A stretch of 47,100 nucleotides of DNA. Source: Verrucomicrobiales bacterium. Lineage in GTDB: Bacteria > Verrucomicrobiota > Verrucomicrobiia > Verrucomicrobiales > DEV007. Shown here one piece after another: positions 34,072 to 40,923 of the stretch. The DNA is taken from positions 10,084 to 57,183 of the forward strand of contig JARGOZ010000007.1 of assembly GCA_029213025.1 (NCBI GenBank), in the 5' to 3' direction. A model generated the notes under the pieces. It did no database searches and was not told the origin of the DNA. It saw only the letters and a list, made by a program, of their open reading frames with translations. The position numbers were made by a program, and so were the translations under genes. How positions within the stretch are numbered: the first letter of the stretch is position 1; every line of letters starts with the position of its first letter.

Positions 34072-34105
34072 CAACAGGGTACAACCCCGGACCTAACAGG
34101 GTACA
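34072..34105. repeat. Dispersed 22-bp repeat, cluster 4 (two copies)
   Basis: One variant copy, CAACAGGGTACA (34072-34083), and one exact copy, TAACAGGGTACA (34094-34105), 22 bp apart. Both lie in the minus orientation of the TGTACCCTGTTA core although both flanking genes are plus-strand. The second copy ends exactly one base before the ATG of sulfatase 3, so the repeat takes the place of a ribosome-binding site. Confidence 0.92.
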
Positions 34106-35572
34106 ATGAGGTTCCGCTTACTACTACTCTCTATTCTTGCGATTTCGACGAGCGCCCGGGCGGCAACTCCACCGAATATCGTATTCATCATCGCAGACGA
34201 TCTGCGCTACGACGGCCTCGCCTGCAACGGCAACCCCCACATTCGCACACCGAATATTGAGCGACTCGCGTCGGAAGGAATCAATTTCAAAAATGCCTAT
34301 GTCACTACACCGATCTGTTCACCGAGTCGGGCCAGCTTTCTGACGGGTTTGTATGCGAGCACGCACCGTATATACAACATCGATACCAACGGCATAGGTA
34401 TTCTCGGGGATCGCCTGATTACTTTTCCGCAAATTTTGCGGCGCGCCGGATTTCGAACCGGATTCATTGGTAAATGGCACATGGGTTTCGATGACACGAG
34501 ACGACCGGGTTTCGACGATTGGATCAGCTTCAAAGGTCAGGGCCAGTATAGAGATCCGGTAGTAAATGATAACGGCCAGCGCATTCAATTAAGCGGCTAC
34601 ATGACCGACTATCTGAATGAAAAAGCGATCGATTTCATCGGGGAATCTGTAGACCCCAAATCCGACCGCCCCTTCCTACTCTATCTGTCTCATAAAGCAG
34701 TACACATTCCCTACCTGCCCGCAAAGCGGCATGAGGAAAACTACACTGACTTCCGCTACGTCCCGCCACTGAGCGCGGAGGATGATCTTAGCGATCAACC
34801 TACCGCTCACGCACGTGCAAATCGAAAACCGCTCCCCTTCACCAATCCGGGTAAGGCACGATTCGAAACTATCGAAAATCTGGATCGGCTTCCAGAACCC
34901 CAGGAGCCCCGCTGGGGTCGCGGGAAAGATCCTGAATCAAACATCCGCGATCAAATGAGCTCTCTACAATCAGTAGACGACGGTGTAGGCCTGATCTTTG
35001 ACATGCTCGAAAAGCGCGGCATCCTTGATGAGACCCTGATCGTGTTCACCAGCGACAACGGTTTCCTGCAGGGCGAACACGGAGTTTTCAATCAGAAGCG
35101 TGTGGCTTTTGAAGAATCGATTCGTATTCCGTTGTTAATTCGTTACCCGGCTTTGATAAAGGCTGACTCGGGGAGTGATCAATTCGTTCTTAACATCGAC
35201 CTTGCGCCGACTTTTCTTGAGTTGGCAGGCCTCGAAGTGCCTACAGTAATTCAAGGCAAATCTCTACTACCTTTATTTGGTGCAACGAAGGGTGAACCTT
35301 TCGAGTGGAGAAAATCATTCGTAGCCGAATATTTTATGGAAAAATCCAGCCGCTCGTTTCCCTCCTGGCAGATGATGCGCGAAGGCGACTGGAAATATAT
35401 CCACTACCCCAACCTACAGGGTGCCGATGAACTATATAATCTTTCCGTGGATCCGCGCGAAATGCACAATCAAATCGATACAACCGGATCTGTTTCGAAA
35501 GTTAAAAGACTGAAGAAACTCATGGATGCTGAAATCAGCGCCATGAGTAAGGCCCGTTCAAACGACTACTAA
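34106..35572 (+). CDS. Secreted sulfatase 3
   Basis: A 488-residue S1-type sulfatase. Signal peptide 1-20 (ending ARAA), metal site IADDLR (D31, D32), formylglycine motif C71-SPS-R75, GKWHMGFDD, LSHKAVHIPYLPAKRH and TSDNGFLQGEHG. The GEHG motif after SDNG resembles iduronate-2-sulfatase and choline-sulfatase-like groups, but the substrate is not certain. The start ATG abuts the dispersed repeat and has no Shine-Dalgarno sequence. It ends four bases before the stop of the convergent small coiled-coil gene. Confidence 0.92.
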   Translation: MRFRLLLLSILAISTSARAATPPNIVFIIADDLRYDGLACNGNPHIRTPNIERLASEGINFKNAYVTTPICSPSRASFLTGLYASTHRIYNIDTNGIGILGDRLITFPQILRRAGFRTGFIGKWHMGFDDTRRPGFDDWISFKGQGQYRDPVVNDNGQRIQLSGYMTDYLNEKAIDFIGESVDPKSDRPFLLYLSHKAVHIPYLPAKRHEENYTDFRYVPPLSAEDDLSDQPTAHARANRKPLPFTNPGKARFETIENLDRLPEPQEPRWGRGKDPESNIRDQMSSLQSVDDGVGLIFDMLEKRGILDETLIVFTSDNGFLQGEHGVFNQKRVAFEESIRIPLLIRYPALIKADSGSDQFVLNIDLAPTFLELAGLEVPTVIQGKSLLPLFGATKGEPFEWRKSFVAEYFMEKSSRSFPSWQMMREGDWKYIHYPNLQGADELYNLSVDPREMHNQIDTTGSVSKVKRLKKLMDAEISAMSKARSNDY

Positions 35573-35576
35573 TCTG

Positions 35577-35837
35577 TTACTCCGGTTCTTCGTCGAGAGC
35601 GACCCGGTTTCGGGCGATTTCATAATCGTTAATCAGTTGCTCAAGCTGCTCCTCGAACTGGTTGGAAATTCCGAAGAGTTCGCTGACCCGATCTGCGAAG
35701 CTGTTAAATTTCAGATCGTCCTCAATCACCAGTGACAATTCGGCAAGCCTTTCGATCCGGGCTTTGGCGCGAAATGACATTTGCTTGAATTGCTCCAAAT
35801 GATTGTTCATCGCTTTGATCTTCTCTTCTTTGTCCAT
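35577..35837 (-). CDS. Small acidic coiled-coil protein
   Basis: An 86-residue soluble protein (start MDKEEKIKAMNNHLEQFKQM, 35837; seven further residues are possible from 35858). It is almost entirely helical with heptad-like spacing of Leu/Phe/Ile (LEQFKQM, RIERLAELSLVIEDDL, FEEQLEQLINDYEIA). No family is recognised. Codon use looks real, it fills a gap between two sulfatase genes on the opposite strand, and it converges tightly on sulfatase 3. Confidence 0.6.
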   Translation of the reverse strand: MDKEEKIKAMNNHLEQFKQMSFRAKARIERLAELSLVIEDDLKFNSFADRVSELFGISNQFEEQLEQLINDYEIARNRVALDEEPE

Positions 35838-36067
35838 ACCTGTTCTACCGACCATCATTCATGCCAGGGCCGGGTCATCGGGCTTTGAGAAGCCCAGGAG
35901 CCGCCCTGCCACCCGAACCGCTACTGGAAATTTCCCGCCGGGTCCCAAAATTTTAGAACAAGCGCGTTGCACTTTGCAAGATTCGGCAAAATCAAACCGT
36001 GCAGAATCCGGTTTTACCCGCAGTTTCGCATCTTGACCGGAACAGCTGATATGGAGAAAGTCACGGC

Positions 36068-37576
36068 ATGTTAATTCGAATTTTGCTAATGCTAGCCACT
36101 ACCGCGTCACTCGGGGTCTCAGCTGAGAAAAACGTGATCTTTTTCATCACTGATGACGAATCACCCACCCTTGGCTGCTACGGAGATCCAGTGGCAAAAA
36201 CTCCGGCCATTGATGCGTTAGCTGCGGATGGCACCATGTTCCTGAATGCGTTCGCGACAACAGCGAGCTGCTCGGCGAGTCGGTCGGTAGTGATGTCCGG
36301 ACTGCATAACCACGCCAACGGGCAATACGGTCACGCTCACGCCTATCACAAATTTTCCAGCTGGCACAATGTCGTCAGTTTCTCCATGCCCCGCGTCATG
36401 GCCAACGAAGGTTATCGCACAGCCCAGATCGGTAAATATCACGTGGCCCCCGAAGAGGTGTTTCATTTTGACAAATATTTCAAAGCCAATTCCCGCAGCC
36501 CGATCGAAATGGCTGACAAGGTGAAGGATTTTATTTCCGAAGATTCGGACAAGCCTTTCTTCCTGTATTTCGGAATGTCGGATCCGCACCGCGGCGGCGG
36601 CAAAGATGAAAATTCCCCCAGTGAGTTGAAACCCGATCTTTTCGGCAACAAACCCAACGACGGCTCCTTCCCCGGAGTAGAAGAAGTTTTCTATGATCCC
36701 GCCGAGGTTCCGATTCCGAAGTTCCTCACCGACTCTCCCGAAACCCGCGAAGAGCTGGCCCAGTATTACCAGAGTGTTTCCCGCATCGACCAGGGCGTTG
36801 CCAAACTGAAAGAAATCCTCGAAGGCGAGGGTCTCTGGGACAAAACGATGTTTATCTTCACCTCCGACCACGGCATGGCCTTCAGTGGCGGCAAAACCAC
36901 TGTATATGAAGGCGGCTTGCGGGTTCCGTTTGTGGTGCGCAATCCGTATGAAGAAAACCGCGGTGTGAAGCACGAAGGAATGATCAGCCACATCGACATC
37001 ACTCCGTCCATCCTCGATTTTGCCGGTGGTCTCGACAAAGAGAAGAACCGCCCCAAAAAGTGGGTCGAACCCAATAAATTCTGGAAAGACAAACCCTACG
37101 CAATGAGCGAAAATCGCGGCCCTCGCAAGGGATTGGAATCCTACCACGGAAAATCCTGGCTACCCATACTCGGAAAACCCGATGCCGAACACTGGGATAC
37201 AATTTTCGCCTCACACACTTTCCATGAAATTCAGATGTATTACCCTATGCGCGTCGTCCGGGACAAAGAATACAAACTGATCTGGAACATCGCCAACGGA
37301 CTCCCCTATCCTTTTGCCTCCGACCTGTGGGCCGCGAGCAGTTTTCAGGCGCAATATCAAAAATCTCTCGATGCACCATACGGGCAGCGGACTGTAGGCG
37401 AATACATCAACCGCCCCAAATTTGAGTTCTTCAAAATCAGCGACGATCCCCACGAAGCGAACAACCTCTCCGGCGATCCCGATTACGCGGAAAAGCTGGC
37501 CGAATATCAGGAAAAACTCAAAGCCTTCCAGAAAGAAATGGGTGATCCCTGGATCATGAAGTGGGAGTACGAGTAG
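36068..37576 (+). CDS. Secreted sulfatase 4 with CSASR active-site variant
   Basis: A 502-residue S1-type sulfatase. Signal peptide 1-19 (ending VSA), metal site ITDDESP (D29, D30), GKYHVAPEE, GMSDPHRGGG and TSDHGMAFSGGK. The formylglycine motif is C68-SAS-R72, with Ala in place of the usual Pro of C-x-P-x-R. The arrangement ATTASCSASRSVVMSGLHNHANGQYGH is one I associate with heparan N-sulfatase-like bacterial sulfatases, so the Ala form may still be matured. The BlaI operator sits 56 bases after its stop. Confidence 0.9.
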   Translation: MLIRILLMLATTASLGVSAEKNVIFFITDDESPTLGCYGDPVAKTPAIDALAADGTMFLNAFATTASCSASRSVVMSGLHNHANGQYGHAHAYHKFSSWHNVVSFSMPRVMANEGYRTAQIGKYHVAPEEVFHFDKYFKANSRSPIEMADKVKDFISEDSDKPFFLYFGMSDPHRGGGKDENSPSELKPDLFGNKPNDGSFPGVEEVFYDPAEVPIPKFLTDSPETREELAQYYQSVSRIDQGVAKLKEILEGEGLWDKTMFIFTSDHGMAFSGGKTTVYEGGLRVPFVVRNPYEENRGVKHEGMISHIDITPSILDFAGGLDKEKNRPKKWVEPNKFWKDKPYAMSENRGPRKGLESYHGKSWLPILGKPDAEHWDTIFASHTFHEIQMYYPMRVVRDKEYKLIWNIANGLPYPFASDLWAASSFQAQYQKSLDAPYGQRTVGEYINRPKFEFFKISDDPHEANNLSGDPDYAEKLAEYQEKLKAFQKEMGDPWIMKWEYE

Positions 37577-37631
37577 CGTTTTTCCTATCCTCCCAACCTT
37601 TCCGAAAAATATTTTCCTTGCCCAAACGTCC

Positions 37632-37661
37632 TACACATGTAATTCTTCTCCTACAAATGTA
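37632..37661. promoter_or_regulatory. Paired BlaI/MecI-type operators
   Basis: Two TACA-N2-TGTA dyads: TACACATGTA (37632-37641) and TACAAATGTA (37652-37661, extended to CTACAAATGTAG), centres 20 bp apart. This matches the known BlaI/MecI operator core TACA-N2-TGTA. The first overlaps TGTAAT (37638-37643), a possible -10 box, so repressor binding would block the promoter. They lie 11-40 bases before the blaI-like start, implying autoregulation of the BlaI-M56 pair. Confidence 0.8.
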
Positions 37662-37671
37662 GGCGAAAGAG

Positions 37672-38061
37672 ATGGCGAAGGAATTACCACCGATATCAAA
37701 AGCGGAATGGGAAGTGATGATTATACTCTGGGATGCGGAGGAACCTCTCGGTCTGGCGGAGATTGTTGAGTTACTTCCGAATGATCAATCCCGGAATCCC
37801 AAAACGATCAATACCTACCTCACGAGGCTGACTTCAAAAGATGTAGTCACGGTTCTGAAAATAGGTCGAACCAATCTCTATTCCGCCAATGTAGACCGGA
37901 AGGTTTGCCTGAAAGATCTCACCCGCGATCTTCTCCGGCGGGTTTTCCGTGGCGCGACGGCTCCGATGATGGCGTCTTTGATTGAAGACGCTGACTTGAG
38001 TGAATCGGAAATCGACCGGCTTCAGGAAATCCTTGATCGAAAGAAGGGGGAAAAGTCATGA
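37672..38061 (+). CDS. BlaI/MecI-family repressor
   Basis: A 129-residue winged-helix repressor. ISKAEWEVMIILWDAEEPLGLAEIVELL, NPKTINTYLTRLTSKDVV and IGRTNLYSANVDR are the family's DNA-binding domain. The C-terminal helices (LSESEIDRLQEILDRKKG) form the dimerisation and protease-sensitive part. It overlaps the M56 gene by four bases (ATGA), the standard coupled arrangement. In the staphylococcal system the sensor protease leads to repressor cleavage when a beta-lactam binds; here the sensor is different. Two operators lie directly upstream. Confidence 0.92.
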   Translation: MAKELPPISKAEWEVMIILWDAEEPLGLAEIVELLPNDQSRNPKTINTYLTRLTSKDVVTVLKIGRTNLYSANVDRKVCLKDLTRDLLRRVFRGATAPMMASLIEDADLSESEIDRLQEILDRKKGEKS

Positions 38062-40553
38062 TAGAGCTTCTCGACTTTCTGCAGATCGTGAAGGAACAGA
38101 TGGTTCGGTCATCGCTGGTTGTCCTTGGATTAATTCTTCTTCACTATGCCCTCGGCAAATATTTGGCACCGAAATGGAGATATCTGATTTGTGTGTTCGG
38201 AGCCATCTGGTTGCTGGTTCCAGCCACCCCTCCGTCCGTCACCAGCCTCTGGAGTCTGATTCCGCAACCTGACACAGCAACCTTCCAGTCAGAGCGGCTC
38301 GACAAAATACCTTCTCTATTTCCTGCCGTTCCTGTTGAAACAGCTGATGATTCTCCACTAATACCTGAGCAACACACTACCGAAAATCCAATACCTGCTA
38401 TCGACCCGAAACCCACCTGGGTTCCGCTTCAATCAGATATCGTTCTTTTGACGGTGGCAAGCATTTGGACAGGAGGAATTTTGTTATATGCACTATTCCG
38501 ATTCCCTGTCTGGTTGCCGTTTTTTCGAACGATCCGAAAAGCGCAATCACTGGAGAATGAAAGACTTACCCGCCTGCTTTCCGAGGCCAAAGCCACTATG
38601 GCGATTACGAAAACCATTCGTCTTCTCCGGAATCCTCAGCTGCGAAGTCCCGCCATAACCGGCCTTATCCGACCTGCGATCCTGTTGCCACACGGGTTTG
38701 AAAATGAATTGACCGATGAACAGATCCGCCACGTTTTTCTCCACGAGCTGGCGCACCTTTCCCGACGCGACCTTTTGACCGGACTATTCATCCACAGTGC
38801 CGTGATCCTGAACTGGCCCAATCCACTGGCGTGGTGGCTGGCCAAATTGTCCCGACAGGACGCTGAAATGGCAACAGATGACAAAGTGATCGCAAAACTG
38901 GCACGCCCGGAAGACAGGCACAGCTACGGTGAAACGCTCCTTTCCGTTGCGCGTTCGCTTACCGTCAGAAAATCATTTTTTCCGCTTCCCTCTACCGGAA
39001 TGGCCAGTTCCAGCCGTTCCAATCTGGAAAAGAGAATTCGATATATCGCGGAAGCACATTCTCCTCATTCCCGTTGGGTGACACATATCGCAATCACCCT
39101 GGCGGTTTTGCTCGGATGCGTAGTGGGATTGAGCCCTTCCGCCGCGCAATCTCCCCTGCCTGTCAAAGAAAATCAGCGCATCGATGATACTCTTCAGGCG
39201 CTAAAAAGTATCATCATTCCTTCCGTGGAATTTTCCGACACAGAGATCAGCGAAGTCCTGCGATTCTTCGAAAAATCCTCAGTACTTCCGGATGGAACAA
39301 CCATAAAAATCTCCATGCGCCGTGAGATTCGGGAACAATACAAAGATGGCAAAATCACCCTGCGACTCACTAATGTCCCATTCCCTGAAGCTTTGAGATA
39401 TACCACACAGCTGGCAGGTCTTACCTACAGAATTGAATCGGAAAACATTGTTATCATCCCTGTCTCAGAAGCCAGAGACTTATATACCAATGTTTACCCT
39501 GTGCCTCCTACGTTTCTTCATTCCGAGAGCCAAAACGATCCGTTTGAAAAAGGTGATCCGAATCAAAAAATCCTTAAGCGTACCAAAACGGCTAAGCAAG
39601 TTCTGGAAGAGGCCGGTATCACGTTTAGCGAAGGAACCTCCGCCATCTACAACCCCGCGAATTCCCAACTGATTATTCGAAACACACTCTCTGAAATGCA
39701 GTTGGTAGAGGCTTATATCGATTCCATTATACAGGAAGTGGAAAAACAGATTTACATTACGGCAAAAGTTGTCGTTGCAGACGATCCTTATGCCAACCTG
39801 TTTGAGAATGCGGCAAGTAACCCGCCCCCCGGAGTTTCCCGAACACTGGAAGAATCAGAAACCATAGATGGATATCTGTTTGGTGACACCATTCTGAAAC
39901 AGCTAAAAGAGGCGTTAAATAAGTCGGCAGAAATAGCCGCTAAAGGGATCGAGAATTTTAGTGCTCCGATCGTTCTGACCTCTCCACAACTACAGGTATT
40001 GTTGCGCACTATGAACGCAAAAAAGGATGTCGGTATCACGGACATGCCATCAATAATCGTTAGATCCGGCCAAAGAGGAGTGATCGCCGGGGAACTTGTC
40101 GGGCTGGGACTCGATCCGGTTCTTGGAGCTGACAATAATCATATCGATATAAATTTTTCCGCCAGGTATCTCGGGGAAAATGAAAATCTGCTTCCTCGAA
40201 AATCGGAACAGATTACCATCAAACCCGGTGAGTCGATATTGCTTCACGGGAAGCCCGGGGAAAAGAAACATCTGATCGTGGTCGTCAAAGCCACCATTGT
40301 CGATCCGGCCGGCAGACCGATATCAAAAGCAGCTACTTCCCGGATAAATAAAGAGGCAAACTGGCAGGACAAAGTAAAAATAGCTGACAAATTGGCCCTC
40401 GAAGGTTCGAGGCTTCTATCAGCAGGAGAATACAAAGCCGCAGAATCAAAATACAGAGAAGCTCTCCGGATTCTACCCGACTATCCCCTTACCGACCCGA
40501 GAAAGAAAGCCTATCTCGAACAATGGTACAAAACCCTGAAGGCTTTGGAATAG
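38058..40553 (+). CDS. M56 (BlaR1-type) protease fused to a secretin-like and TPR region
   Basis: An 831-residue integral membrane metalloprotease. Helices lie near 14-31, 36-54, 130-150 and 343-362, with the zinc motif H229-E-L-A-H233 in VFLHELAHLSRRD. After the fourth helix there is no penicillin-binding sensor. Instead come an STN/secretin-N-like segment (about 375-475, KITLRLTNVPFPEALRYTTQLAG) and a second N-domain-like segment (KTAKQVLEEAGITFSEG...NSQLIIRNTLSEMQLVEAYI). Next is a secretin-core-like stretch (SPQLQVLLRTMNAKKDVGITDMPSIIVRSGQRGVI) and a TPR-like end (EYKAAESKYREALRILPDY). M56 proteins with swapped sensor domains are known in Planctomycetes and Verrucomicrobia; this exact order I have not seen described. 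The signal is unknown. Confidence 0.85.
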   Translation: MIELLDFLQIVKEQMVRSSLVVLGLILLHYALGKYLAPKWRYLICVFGAIWLLVPATPPSVTSLWSLIPQPDTATFQSERLDKIPSLFPAVPVETADDSPLIPEQHTTENPIPAIDPKPTWVPLQSDIVLLTVASIWTGGILLYALFRFPVWLPFFRTIRKAQSLENERLTRLLSEAKATMAITKTIRLLRNPQLRSPAITGLIRPAILLPHGFENELTDEQIRHVFLHELAHLSRRDLLTGLFIHSAVILNWPNPLAWWLAKLSRQDAEMATDDKVIAKLARPEDRHSYGETLLSVARSLTVRKSFFPLPSTGMASSSRSNLEKRIRYIAEAHSPHSRWVTHIAITLAVLLGCVVGLSPSAAQSPLPVKENQRIDDTLQALKSIIIPSVEFSDTEISEVLRFFEKSSVLPDGTTIKISMRREIREQYKDGKITLRLTNVPFPEALRYTTQLAGLTYRIESENIVIIPVSEARDLYTNVYPVPPTFLHSESQNDPFEKGDPNQKILKRTKTAKQVLEEAGITFSEGTSAIYNPANSQLIIRNTLSEMQLVEAYIDSIIQEVEKQIYITAKVVVADDPYANLFENAASNPPPGVSRTLEESETIDGYLFGDTILKQLKEALNKSAEIAAKGIENFSAPIVLTSPQLQVLLRTMNAKKDVGITDMPSIIVRSGQRGVIAGELVGLGLDPVLGADNNHIDINFSARYLGENENLLPRKSEQITIKPGESILLHGKPGEKKHLIVVVKATIVDPAGRPISKAATSRINKEANWQDKVKIADKLALEGSRLLSAGEYKAAESKYREALRILPDYPLTDPRKKAYLEQWYKTLKALE

Positions 40554-40555
40554 GC

Positions 40556-40592
40556 AAAAAAAACCCGCCGTGTCAAACACGCCGGGCTTTTC
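40556..40592. terminator. Bidirectional intrinsic terminator
   Basis: CCCGCCGTGT (40564-40573) pairs with ACACGCCGGG (40577-40586) with one C-C mismatch and a 3-base loop. On the plus strand it is followed by CTTTT (after the M56 gene). On the minus strand the plus-strand A-run at 40556-40563 gives eight T, serving the 56-residue membrane protein gene that ends at 40614. Confidence 0.85.
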
Positions 40593-40613
40593 CGAAAATC
40601 ATTCGCTGTGGGA

Positions 40614-40784
40614 TTAAATTCCTTTAAAAATACAACCCGCGGCAAGAACAACCCAGGCAATCAGGTAGTCATAGGCTGAAATCAGGCTGTGAATACTGAA
40701 CACGCCGAACTGGTCGAGAACCCCGAGTACAAAAAAGACAAGGGAGATCAGGAAGAATAATTTTGTTGGTGCTGATAAGCTCAT
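40614..40784 (-). CDS. 56-residue two-helix membrane protein
   Basis: A short gene read directly from the sequence: ATG at 40784, TAA at 40614. It encodes 56 residues beginning MSLSAPTKLFFLISLVFFVL, a short loop GVLDQFGVFSIHS, and a second helix YDYLIAWVVLAAGCIFKGI. Support: two clean membrane helices, no other gene in this 370-base interval, and a strong terminator right after its stop on its own strand. A 6-bp inverted repeat, AGAATC and GATTCT (40806-40821), lies just upstream and could be an operator. No family name is known to me and no Shine-Dalgarno sequence is evident. Confidence 0.7.
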   Translation of the reverse strand: MSLSAPTKLFFLISLVFFVLGVLDQFGVFSIHSLISAYDYLIAWVVLAAGCIFKGI

Positions 40785-40923
40785 AGTAAGTAGTAGTAGT
40801 TGTTAAGAATCCTTAGATTCTCATCTAGGTTGATCAACGCTTTTACCGAACGCAAGGCAAAAGAGGTGAATATTCATTACAGATATTCTGCTTTTAGATG
40901 CAAAATATCATAAACTTGACTAT

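Noticed and set aside
35879..35894. GGGCTT and AAGCCC hairpin as a terminator
   Set aside because: Only six base pairs and no T-run on either strand; it lies upstream, not downstream, of its neighbours.
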